From Bacillota bacterium (lineage in GTDB: Bacteria; Bacillota; Bacilli; Alicyclobacillales; SLC66): a stretch of 13,048 nucleotides of DNA. The stretch covers positions 1 through 13,048 of the forward strand of contig JAKACU010000052.1 of NCBI GenBank assembly GCA_021821185.1. The letters run 5' to 3'. Positions 1 to 7,278 of this stretch are shown piece by piece; within the stretch, counting starts at the first letter, position 1, and every line of letters begins with the position of its first letter. Under the pieces are notes generated by a model that was not told the DNA's origin, did not search any database, and saw only the letters and a list, made by a program, of their open reading frames with translations. Both the position numbers and the translations under genes were made by a program.

Positions 1-1326
1 AGAAAGCGTAGCGACGCCAGGTTTCACTGCTGTGATCGTAGGAAGTGCATTCATCGAATTACCTGTGAATACAGTTCCTAAATGATTCATGGCGCTCCAA
101 TTGCCGTCTTGCGTGATGGCTAGGACACCGGGGTTCGATGTCGAAACAGCCAACGTATCTCCGGCGGATGCTGGTGCGTAGGATCCGAGACTATTTAAGG
201 GTGTTGCAAACAGTTGGCTAAGCAGGGGATTACTTTGGGTAACAAACTGCTGAAGAGTTTGCCCAGAGCTCATAGAAGATGTTGGCCATGTGACAGCTGA
301 TCCACCAAGTGAATTGCTTATCATCAATTGGCTATTGTAGTTATTGGCTGCCACCACAGAAATGGCCTGATTAGCTACGTTGGTTGTACCAGGGACAGCC
401 GTGTCGATGACAAATTGCCCAGCGGTAGGAGCGCTTACCGTGATCGTTGCTTGACCTAAGGGATTGGTTTGTACCACACAGGGTGTTGTAGATGACCATG
501 TGGATGATCCGTTGATCGTAGCCGTCTTAACGAGATTCCTTCCTGTTGCATCGAAGTAAACATCAATCGCCTGTCCTGATGCAGCGATAGGGTTTCCGCT
601 GCCATCCACGAGTTGGATCGTGTACGTTGCCGTCTGCCCTACTTCCATATAACTGTCGATAGCTGATGCATTCGTGGGACTTTCCATAGGGAACAAAGCG
701 TATTGTGCGGAACCTGTCGTGTACCGATAGGCTGAACTTGTCTGAAATCCCAAGGAATCTGTAACGTTGACGGTAGGATTCTGGGAACTGTTTTGTGCGT
801 TGACTACGGCAAATTGCACGGCATGGTTAGTAGGAGAGAGAGACAGGGCTATGTCTGAGGCTGTCTGCGCAAGGCCTATGGGTTGCCCATTTTGCACAAC
901 ATAGTACTGCAGGATGCCACCTGTTGACAATGTATTGTCTGAGATGGTTAGGGAATCTGTGTCAGATGGACTGGTTGGATTCCCATGCGCATCAATGAGT
1001 TGTACGGTGTACAGCGTAAATGGTGTTCCTGTCGCCAAGCTAGATGCCTGTGTATTTCCTTGATTGTCGACTTGGCTGGCTGTGGCTTGCATCGACAATG
1101 CCGTTGGCGCACCACTTTGTACCGATGAGATCGTGACAGGAGAAGCTGAATACCCCGCGGCTTGTACCTGTACTGTAATCGTTCCTGTCTGACCGGTTTG
1201 TACAAAGACGGGGACTTCCGTAGGGACACCCGGGATGATGAATTCTTGAGCTGTTGTGACAGGAGCTCCGCTTTGAGAAAAGGAACCTGGACCTGTAATT
1301 GTGAACGTTGCCGATATAGGTGTTGC
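1..1326 (-). pseudogene. Downstream part of Ig-repeat surface protein gene, cut off by an in-frame TGA; runs off the window
   Basis: Directly after the TGA at 1327-1329, the same reading frame continues open for 442 codons to the window edge, with no stop in any row that I translated. The encoded text continues the interrupted Ig-like domain (ATPISATFTITGPGSF, then VPVFVQTGQTGTITVQVQAAG). It goes on with further beta-rich modules carrying the motif Y-T-hydrophobic-Q-L-x-D-x-x-G-N-P (YTVQLIDAHGNP, YTIQLVDGSGNP) that is common in Big_1-type Ig-like domains. It is rich in Ser, Thr and Asn, with a single cysteine. No plausible independent start was found: the first in-frame ATG lies about 56 codons in and I saw no ribosome binding site near it. 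I therefore read this as the rest of the gene that starts at 2928, separated by a point nonsense change, a sequencing error or rare readthrough. The function of the C-terminal part is not recognised. Confidence 0.6.
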
Positions 1327-2928
1327 TCACATGGATGCACTCGATGATGTACTTGGAATCATGGCAGTCACGATATCTGGCGAGGTGGACATATTGCTTA
1401 GGGTACCTGTCTCTGCAGTCATCGTAACGGCATTGCTGGCCCCCCACGTATACGCTAGCGTAGATGTTCCGTAAGTGAAGTTGGCTGGCATCGCTTGACC
1501 GTTCGCAGAGATGTTGGATAGACCGACGATATCGCTTACGCCACCCATGGTTCCGGCTTTCACTGCAAACGTTCCAACTCCATTGACAAAGGTCACGGTG
1601 TTCGTTATATTTCCAGAACCTACCGAATTCGTGGCTGAATCAACATAGGTTCCGTATTGAAGGGGAGACAGCGTTGCTGTTCCATTGAAGTTGGTGACTG
1701 GTTGCCCATAGGCGTCGACCACGGTAGCTGTAAACGTGTCAGTCTGTTCACCATTGGCGACGATAGACGGGGAAGCGGCGGAGAGTTGGACAGCTACTGG
1801 CTCGCCGGAAGCCCATACGTAATTGACCGTCAGTACCTGATAACTGATGCCTGATGCAGGCTCCTGACCTGTAGCAGTTAAGCCAAACAACGAGATCGTA
1901 TCACTGACACCACCTGTTGTGCCTGCTTTTACATCAAAAATAGCTTGCCCATGTTGAAAGGTGATGGAATTAAGTGATTGACCAGTTGCTGGATCGACAT
2001 AGGTGCCATGTGCGAGTGGAGTCAGGCTGGCTGTACCGTTAAAGAAAGTAACAGGCTGGCCATACCCATTGACCACGGTGGCTTTGATCTGATCGGATTC
2101 AGTTCCGTTTGCATTGATCGCTGTACTTCGCGCATTGAGTTGCACGCCCGCTGGCTGTGCTGTGCTCCACGTATAGTTTAGCGTTAGAGACTCATAGTTG
2201 ATCATAGAGCTTATGGGGATATTCGATGATGGCGTTAAGCCTGTCAACATAATCGTGTCATTAGTACCCCCTGCCGTGCCAGCTTCTACATCGAATTTGG
2301 CGATTCCATGAACGAACGTCAAGGATGTGATCACGTCTTTTGTACGGGGATTGATATACGTTCCATGAGCTAAAGGTGTCAAGGCAGCCGTGCCATTGAA
2401 CGTGGTGATGCGTTGAAAATTGGCGTCCACGACTGTCGCTGTGATGGTATCCAGTTGGTTACCGTCAGCGACAAGAAATGACTTTTCAGCGGACAGTTGC
2501 ACGCCAGATACTACATCCACGGCTTGAATGATCGCTGGATTCGATGTGACACCATTGATCGTCGCCGATAATTTATAGAGTCCCGGACGGGTAATCATGA
2601 CACTGTGCGTCGACGGGATGAGAAAAGCGCCATTAGAATTCGTCAGACTGTAATGAATCAAGGCGTTTTTAGGTATTGCGATTGGCTTGCCTTTTGTATT
2701 GTGAAGGACAACTTGAAAATGCACGATAGAATTGACTTTGACCACATGACTTGAAACGGTGACAACAGGGACGTTCCTTTTTTTCTTAGCCGTGATGATG
2801 TGTTTGTGCGTGATTGGTTTTGTCGCATGCCCTTGTGTGGCCGCATACGCCATTGTGCTCGATATGCCAGGCATGGCCATCATGACAAGCAGAGCCGTTG
2901 ACAGGGCGCGTGATTTAATGTTGTTCAA
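1327..2928 (-). CDS. Secreted surface protein with tandem Ig-like (Big_1/invasin-type) repeats, prematurely terminated
   Basis: This frame encodes 533 residues from a TTG start preceded by AAAGGAG nine bases upstream. Residues 1-30 form a Sec signal peptide: basic KSR, a hydrophobic core and an AYA-A cleavage site. A leading Ig-like segment spans about 54-136. Three repeats of about 118 residues follow (about 141-250, 260-368, 378-492). Each carries VQLxA, then TATVVDA-G-Q, FNGTA, PLxxGTY and VKAGT-GG-SD. FNGT lies at 177, 296 and 414. A fourth repeat starts near 499 and is cut by TGA at codon 534, inside a beta strand. Such repeats are typical stalk modules of adhesins and cell-wall surface proteins; no anchoring motif is visible here. 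The start is 21 bases after the permease stop, so it is probably the last known gene of the exporter operon. Substrate or partner is unknown. A full-length product would exceed 976 residues. Confidence 0.8.
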   Translation of the reverse strand: MNNIKSRALSTALLVMMAMPGISSTMAYAATQGHATKPITHKHIITAKKKRNVPVVTVSSHVVKVNSIVHFQVVLHNTKGKPIAIPKNALIHYSLTNSNGAFLIPSTHSVMITRPGLYKLSATINGVTSNPAIIQAVDVVSGVQLSAEKSFLVADGNQLDTITATVVDANFQRITTFNGTAALTPLAHGTYINPRTKDVITSLTFVHGIAKFDVEAGTAGGTNDTIMLTGLTPSSNIPISSMINYESLTLNYTWSTAQPAGVQLNARSTAINANGTESDQIKATVVNGYGQPVTFFNGTASLTPLAHGTYVDPATGQSLNSITFQHGQAIFDVKAGTTGGVSDTISLFGLTATGQEPASGISYQVLTVNYVWASGEPVAVQLSAASPSIVANGEQTDTFTATVVDAYGQPVTNFNGTATLSPLQYGTYVDSATNSVGSGNITNTVTFVNGVGTFAVKAGTMGGVSDIVGLSNISANGQAMPANFTYGTSTLAYTWGASNAVTMTAETGTLSNMSTSPDIVTAMIPSTSSSASM

Positions 2929-2937
2929 GAGACATTT

Positions 2938-2944
2938 CTCCTTT
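2938..2944 (-). promoter_or_regulatory. Ribosome binding site AAAGGAG for the Ig-repeat protein
   Basis: AAAGGAG on the minus strand lies nine bases before the TTG at 2928. It decides the start: the nearby ATG at 2935-2933 is in another frame and meets a stop after six codons. The site lies in the 21-base gap behind the permease stop, which supports co-transcription. Confidence 0.7.
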
Positions 2945-2949
2945 AACGG

Positions 2950-4173
2950 TTATTCATAACGAAGTGCGTCGATCGTGTTGAGATTGGCTGCTTTGCGAGC
3001 TGGATAGACACCAAAGACGATGCCTACTAAAAGTGAGAATTCGACCGCTAAAATTAGGGGTACAGGGGTGACAAGGTTGCCTAGGTTTGTTATCATGCCG
3101 ATCAGTTCAGCACCTCCTACGCCGATGATAAGTCCAATGATGGCGCCAGCCGTGCTTAATGTGATGGATTCAATCAAAAATTGAAACAAAATCGTCCTTT
3201 TCTTGGCTCCAATGGCTTTACGAATGCCGATTTCGCGAGTGCGTTCCGTAACGGAGACAAGCATGATGTTCATGATGCCGATGCCGCCGACTAAAAGTGA
3301 GATAGCAGCAACACCCGTCAGGACTTCGGTCAAAAGTTGTGTGGCTGAACCAAGGACACTTAAGGTGGTCGCTTGATTGGCAATTTGAAAGTCGTTTTGT
3401 ACACCGTTTCCCAAATGGTGCGTGAAACGAAGCGTTGAGGTGATCTCTTGCTGCGCTTGATTCATCTGTTGCGGTGATGTCGCAGATACGAGAATCTCAC
3501 TTACTTTATTTGACCCCGTAAACTCGTTCATTGCCGTAGTGATTGGGATGTCTACGGTATCATTCGGGCTTTGAAAACTGGATGAATTCTGCGTACTTAA
3601 CACACCCACAACCGTAAATGGTAATCCTGCCACATCGATTGTGGCTCCTACGGGACTCGTCCCCGTTTCTTGAAACAAAATCTGTGCGATATCGCTACCC
3701 AATACGGCGACGTTCGCGCTATGCGTCACTTCTTGTGCGCTGAAATATCGTCCTGAAGCAAGCGTGAGATTTTTCAAGTTAGCGAACTGATCGGATGTAC
3801 CCTGAACCGACACGGAGTCGTTGTTAGCGCCAAAAACAACCTGAGCATTACTCTGTAACATAGCCGAAACGTACTGAACGTCAGGATCATCGGCGCTGAT
3901 TTGTTGCGCATCGCTGTACGTTAGCGTTTGTTGGCTGTTAAATCCTTGACGAATACCTCCTGTACCGTTTCCTGTACCGCCCGATAAGGTTAGCAGGTTT
4001 GTGCCAAGAGACTCGATTTGCTTGGTAATGCCAACGGTGCTCGCTGTTCCTAAGGCTGACAGTGCGATCACGGATGCAACTCCGATGATGATACCAAGCA
4101 TCGTTAATATGGAACGCAATTTGTTGGCTGCGATGCTTCGAAATGCCACGCGGATCGTATCGAACATAGTCAT
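2950..4173 (-). CDS. MacB-type ABC transporter permease (FtsX family)
   Basis: The protein has 407 residues, close to the usual length for MacB-like permeases of Gram-positive bacteria. The first transmembrane helix (about 20-41) follows the family N-terminal pattern (FRSIAANKLRSILTMLGIIIG). A large extracytoplasmic MacB_PCD-like domain spans about 42-280. Three C-terminal helices (about 283-307, 330-356, 373-391) form the FtsX domain, with the family signature ERTREIGIRKAIGA at 310-323 and the closing PARKAANLNTIDALRYE. In this mechanotransmission family, ATP hydrolysis by the partner ATPase drives movements of the extracellular domain rather than passage through the membrane helices. The start ATG lies two bases after the ATPase stop, with AAGGA about 12 bases upstream, so the two are translationally linked. 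The adaptor upstream and the Ig protein downstream suggest export or handling of an envelope substrate. That substrate (drug, peptide or surface protein) cannot be read from the sequence. Confidence 0.92.
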   Translation of the reverse strand: MTMFDTIRVAFRSIAANKLRSILTMLGIIIGVASVIALSALGTASTVGITKQIESLGTNLLTLSGGTGNGTGGIRQGFNSQQTLTYSDAQQISADDPDVQYVSAMLQSNAQVVFGANNDSVSVQGTSDQFANLKNLTLASGRYFSAQEVTHSANVAVLGSDIAQILFQETGTSPVGATIDVAGLPFTVVGVLSTQNSSSFQSPNDTVDIPITTAMNEFTGSNKVSEILVSATSPQQMNQAQQEITSTLRFTHHLGNGVQNDFQIANQATTLSVLGSATQLLTEVLTGVAAISLLVGGIGIMNIMLVSVTERTREIGIRKAIGAKKRTILFQFLIESITLSTAGAIIGLIIGVGGAELIGMITNLGNLVTPVPLILAVEFSLLVGIVFGVYPARKAANLNTIDALRYE

Positions 4174-4175
4174 TG

Positions 4176-4901
4176 TTACGACACATCCTTCGCTTGAGAA
4201 TCTGATTCGATGTGTCCATCGCGAAAATGGATGGTACGCATGGCACGCCGTCCCACCTCAGGCTCATGCGTAACGATAATGATGGTGTTGCCTTGTTCAT
4301 GTAATTTCTCAAAGAGGGTGAGAATTTCTTCGGTGGTGTGACTGTCAAGTGCTCCGGTTGGTTCATCAGCTAAAATGAGGGCTGGGTGATTGACGAGAGC
4401 TCGCGCGATTGATACTCTCTGTTGTTGACCGCCGGATAGTTCATTGGGACGGTTTTTCATGCGGTCACGGAGACCAACTTGTTCAAGGACTTCTTCAGCG
4501 CGAAGTCGCCGCTCACGGTGTGTTATACCAGCGTACATCATGGGCAACTCTACATTTTCGAGTGCTGTGGTACGTGCAAGTAGATTGAATTGTTGAAAGA
4601 CAAAACTGATCTTGGTATTGCGTAATTCGGCTAAGTGAGAGTCATCAAGTTTAGATACATCCTGGCCATCGAGACGGTAGACACCCGATGTTGGTTGGTC
4701 AAGACATCCGATGACATTCATCGTGGTGCTTTTGCCCGATCCAGAAGGACCCATGATCGCCACGAATTCGCCGTGTCTTATGGTGAAATTTACGTGATTG
4801 AGGGCGCGTACGAGATCGCCGCCTACATGGTATTCGCGAGTGACATTAACCATCTCGATTAAAGCATCATGTTCCGGATCAACCTTTCGTGCTGCCGGCA
4901 C
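4176..4901 (-). CDS. MacB-type ABC transporter ATP-binding protein
   Basis: This is the nucleotide-binding subunit of the exporter, 241 residues from the chosen start. Visible motifs are Walker A GPSGSGKS (51-58), Q-loop QQF (103-105), signature LSGGQQQR (155-162), Walker B LILADEP (175-181) and the H-loop His212. The V-G-G-x-x-V-x-A-L segment after strand 1 is typical of the LolD/MacB-type family. The frame is open back to 4961, but I chose the GTG at 4899-4901 because GGAAGGAG lies eight bases upstream (4910-4917). The later ATG at 4853 would remove LIE from the conserved first strand LIEMVNV. The chosen start overlaps the end of the adaptor gene by 23 bases. The gene ends in TAA two bases before the permease ATG. 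The exact start is uncertain; the function is not. Confidence 0.9.
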   Translation of the reverse strand: MPAARKVDPEHDALIEMVNVTREYHVGGDLVRALNHVNFTIRHGEFVAIMGPSGSGKSTTMNVIGCLDQPTSGVYRLDGQDVSKLDDSHLAELRNTKISFVFQQFNLLARTTALENVELPMMYAGITHRERRLRAEEVLEQVGLRDRMKNRPNELSGGQQQRVSIARALVNHPALILADEPTGALDSHTTEEILTLFEKLHEQGNTIIIVTHEPEVGRRAMRTIHFRDGHIESDSQAKDVS

Positions 4902-7053
4902 CGCCGCCACTCCTTCCAAACCCGCCACCAAGGGTACCACCGAATCCCCCGCCAAGACCACCGAATCTACCTGTCGTGGATTGTGTACTTGACGTGGTGG
5001 AGGTTGTTGCTGGTGCAGCTAGCAAAATCTCTTCACCAGCTGTTAGGCCGCTTGTGATTTGAACAGTGTTTGTCCCAAACAAGCCGACCTGTACCGGTTG
5101 AAAGTAGACTTGATTACCGTAGGGGGTTTTAGGGCCAAAAGAGGACGTCCCAGAGTGAAACCGTCCTGCAAAGCTTGAGGCGCCTTTTGCACCTGCAAAT
5201 CCTGCAAACCCGCCAAAGTGCCGTTTGCTTCCAGACCCGGATGCGTTATAGCTCCCCCCAAACCTTTTCACGGCTGCCGATCGTTTGCCAATGACAAACA
5301 CGCCTTCGATATTACCCACTTGTTCTAATGAAATGGCCGGAACAACGACCACATGATTAGCGGCTTGTGTATTGATGGTCACCTCGGTAGTCATGCCAGG
5401 CTTGAGTTCTTTATTGGCGTTCTGAATACTGGTGAGTACGGAATATTGCGTTATACTCGACGTGACTTGTGGTGTTGGATCAACGGTCAAGACTTTCCCA
5501 GTAAATGTTTGATTGGGAAATGCGGTAGCAGTTGCCGTCAGCGTCTCACCAGGTTTTAGTGACCCAATCTCTGATTCAGGAACTTGTACGGTTTGCTCAA
5601 GATCAGCGGATAAGCTTCCATCAACGATAACCGCAGGTGACCCCGCGGCGGGCGCTTGATTGACGCTTCCATTGACGGCTGTGACTACGCCGTTGATCGG
5701 GGATATAAGTACGGTTTGATTAAGTGAGGTTTGAGCTGAACTAAGTTGCGCTTGTGTGCTTTGCAAGGACGCCTTTGCCTGCAGTACAGCGGCCTGGTCT
5801 TGCTCAATCACAGTTGGGTCCACTGGCTGCATGGTTTGTTGTAAGGACAATATGGCACTTTGCACATTGGATTCATCTTGTTGAACTGTACTTTCGGCGT
5901 TTTGAACTTGTTCTTTGGCTGATAATCGATCATTGTAGATCGCTTGGCTTATAACTAGGTTTTGTTTTGCGGCAGCATATTGCTCTTGTGCTGCAGAAAG
6001 TTGGGCCTGCGCGGCGTCTAGGGAATTTTGAATCAACTGTCCTGCGGGTGTGTTGCTTGCGGGTTCTGCGTCAGCCAAGGCTTTTTGTGCACTTTCCAAT
6101 GATGTCTCGGCGTTTGTGACAGAAGTTTGCGTTTGCATCAGTGAACTCTGTCCGCCGTTGTAACTTTGTTGTGCCTGACGAACCGCGGTCTCATCGACTT
6201 GAATTTGCGTTGCATTGGCGTTTGTTTGTGAATCGTTGGAAAGGGTCTGTTGCGCTTGTTGCAGATTTTGATACAAAATGGACAGGTTGGACTGCGATAG
6301 AACCAACTGCTGATTGGCCGTATCGACACCTTGTTGGGCTGTGGTGATGTTGTCATTTAAAGTGGCGATATCTTGCGGTGTAGCTCCATTTTCTGACTCT
6401 TTCGCCTGTAACTTAGCTTTTTCATAGCTTAACTGAGCTTGCTGTAAAGCATTTTGCTCTTGTTTGACAGAGTTTTGTGCATTGATGAGCGTCTGCCTTG
6501 CAGACGTACGATCGTTGTAAGCTGTCACTTGATCCTGAAGCTGTTGTTTGGCACTTGCCAAAGCTTGCTTGGCCTTAGTGATGCTTAATTTGGCCGTAGC
6601 CACTGTCACTGCGGTTGGAGGCTCTTTTGCCTGCGTCAGTTTGGCGAGTGCTGATGTGACGTTCGCCTGTGCTGACGATACGCTTGCCTGGGCCTCTTCT
6701 ACTTGCATCTTGGCGCTTGTGTTGTCCAGCGTCGCAAGTACCTGTCCTGCATGGACTGTTTGCCCGACGGTTACAGGCAACGATTGGATGATTCCGGACG
6801 TTCCTGTGAATGACAGTTGATCTTCAGTGGTAGCTTGTACGGTCCCGCTTGCGCTGATTGATTCTGCGACATTACCCAGCCCTACCGTATAGATATCGCT
6901 TGCTGGAATTGGCGTCGTATCACCAGTGTTCTTCGCATATGCGTAAGCTGCGCTGCCAAGAACGATGACCACTGCGGCTGATCCATAGAACCACTTTTTG
7001 TGGACCTTGCGTGGTTTCTTGAGCGAAATCTGCGGTTCAATGACCGTGCTCAA
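4879..7053 (-). CDS. Membrane fusion (HlyD/MacA-type) adaptor with very long coiled coil and Gly-rich tail
   Basis: The protein has 724 residues against about 370-400 for typical MacA. The start is TTG with GGAGG seven bases upstream. A single N-terminal membrane anchor lies at about 22-40 after a basic stretch (KKPRKVHKK). The first lipoyl-like half follows (about 84-109, VTVGQTVHAGQVLATLD). A Gln/Ala/Ser-rich coiled-coil region runs from about 112 to 445, then the second lipoyl half (ISPINGVVTAVNG, 450-462). Beta-barrel and membrane-proximal parts come next (about 480-590, 648-682). Two low-complexity parts are unusual: a Gly/Ser/Phe/Lys insert at about 593-648 inside the membrane-proximal domain, and a Gly-rich tail at 690-724. 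The protein should link the permease to the cell exterior. In a monoderm without TolC, the long hairpin may reach through the wall (inference). It is the first gene of the operon and ends in TGA overlapping the ATPase start region. Confidence 0.88.
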   Translation of the reverse strand: MSTVIEPQISLKKPRKVHKKWFYGSAAVVIVLGSAAYAYAKNTGDTTPIPASDIYTVGLGNVAESISASGTVQATTEDQLSFTGTSGIIQSLPVTVGQTVHAGQVLATLDNTSAKMQVEEAQASVSSAQANVTSALAKLTQAKEPPTAVTVATAKLSITKAKQALASAKQQLQDQVTAYNDRTSARQTLINAQNSVKQEQNALQQAQLSYEKAKLQAKESENGATPQDIATLNDNITTAQQGVDTANQQLVLSQSNLSILYQNLQQAQQTLSNDSQTNANATQIQVDETAVRQAQQSYNGGQSSLMQTQTSVTNAETSLESAQKALADAEPASNTPAGQLIQNSLDAAQAQLSAAQEQYAAAKQNLVISQAIYNDRLSAKEQVQNAESTVQQDESNVQSAILSLQQTMQPVDPTVIEQDQAAVLQAKASLQSTQAQLSSAQTSLNQTVLISPINGVVTAVNGSVNQAPAAGSPAVIVDGSLSADLEQTVQVPESEIGSLKPGETLTATATAFPNQTFTGKVLTVDPTPQVTSSITQYSVLTSIQNANKELKPGMTTEVTINTQAANHVVVVPAISLEQVGNIEGVFVIGKRSAAVKRFGGSYNASGSGSKRHFGGFAGFAGAKGASSFAGRFHSGTSSFGPKTPYGNQVYFQPVQVGLFGTNTVQITSGLTAGEEILLAAPATTSTTSSTQSTTGRFGGLGGGFGGTLGGGFGRSGGGAGSTKG
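4910..4917 (-). promoter_or_regulatory. Ribosome binding site GGAAGGAG for the ABC ATPase, inside the adaptor gene
   Basis: GGAAGGAG lies eight bases before a GTG codon (4901-4899), within the part of the upstream gene that encodes its Gly-rich tail. The tail is made of GGN codons, so a chance match is possible. The position nevertheless gives an ATPase N terminus that keeps the first conserved beta strand whole. Confidence 0.45.
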
Positions 7054-7060
7054 TCAAATT

Positions 7061-7065
7061 CCTCC
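7061..7065 (-). promoter_or_regulatory. Ribosome binding site GGAGG for the adaptor gene
   Basis: GGAGG on the minus strand lies seven bases before the TTG at 7053 (spacer AATTTGA). It fixes a TTG start for the first gene of the exporter operon. The resulting N terminus gives a short basic cytoplasmic stretch before the membrane anchor, as expected. Confidence 0.75.
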
Positions 7066-7089
7066 ATTTCAGTTGGTAAACTGTGAACT

Positions 7090-7117
7090 ATTTTATGTAG
7101 CGATCAAACATAGTAAA
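7090..7117 (-). promoter_or_regulatory. Sigma-A-like promoter candidate for the exporter operon
   Basis: On the minus strand, TTTACT (7117-7112, four of six matches to TTGACA) is followed after 16 bp by TAAAAT (7095-7090, five of six matches to TATAAT). A transcript would start near 7083 and give a leader of about 30 bases before the TTG at 7053. The weak -35 and the repeats just upstream fit an activator-dependent promoter. Confidence 0.5.
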
Positions 7118-7125
7118 CAATGGTA

Positions 7126-7154
7126 ACCTGAAGAACACCTGAAGAGAACCTGAA
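7126..7154 (-). promoter_or_regulatory. Three direct repeats TTCAGGT at 11-bp period: probable response-regulator box
   Basis: The minus strand carries TTCAGGT at 7154-7148, 7143-7137 and 7132-7126, each separated by four bases, so the period is exactly 11 bp (about one helical turn). The last copy ends eight bases before the proposed -35. OmpR/PhoB-family winged-helix regulators bind such tandem half-sites, for example PhoP and WalR boxes in Bacillus with 11-bp periodicity. The regulator itself is not in this window, and I do not recognise this particular half-site. Confidence 0.6.
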
Positions 7155-7185
7155 TCTAAAGTGGCACGAGTTGATGAATTTGATC

Positions 7186-7215
7186 TTGCAAAAATCTAGT
7201 TATATAGCATAGAAT
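7186..7215 (+). promoter_or_regulatory. Weak sigma-A-like promoter candidate for the amylase gene
   Basis: TTGCAA (7186-7191) and TAGAAT (7210-7215) are separated by 18 bp, with four and five matches to the consensus hexamers. An alternative pairing is TTGATC (7180-7185) with the AT-rich TATATAG stretch at 7201-7207. A start near 7222 would put the cre box about 20 bases into the transcript. Confidence 0.35.
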
Positions 7216-7240
7216 TAAAGAAGGAATTTTTTTCATCTAT

Positions 7241-7255
7241 ATGCAAACGTTTTCA
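7241..7255 (+). promoter_or_regulatory. Catabolite-responsive element (cre), CcpA binding site
   Basis: ATGCAAACGTTTTCA matches the published Bacillus consensus WTGNAANCGNWNNCW at every position. CcpA with phosphorylated HPr binds such sites to repress secondary carbon-source genes, classically the amylase operator of Bacillus subtilis. Its place between the proposed promoter and a starch-degrading gene fits repression by blocking initiation or early elongation. Confidence 0.7.
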
Positions 7256-7278
7256 CAATTCATTGAAGCGTCACTTTT

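Noticed and set aside
1327..1329. TGA read as selenocysteine or as tryptophan
   Set aside because: I saw no SECIS-like hairpin directly downstream, and a structural Ig-like domain has no use for a redox residue there. TGG is used for Trp and TGA ends the adaptor gene, so the code is standard.
1040..1447. Minus-strand frames around 948-1447 as evidence of a frameshift at the stop
   Set aside because: These frames translate to basic, non-Ig-like text. The correct continuation is in the same frame as the upstream part, so it is a nonsense codon, not a frameshift.
4851..4961. ATPase start at the far-upstream ATG (4961) or at the ATG at 4853
   Set aside because: 4961 would add a Gly/Val-rich stretch that is only the shifted reading of the adaptor tail. 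4853 would cut the conserved first strand and has no good ribosome site. GTG 4901 has GGAAGGAG at the right distance.
7126..7154. Short spaced repeats as a CRISPR array
   Set aside because: The units are seven bases with four-base spacers, far too short. The position just before a promoter fits a regulator box instead.
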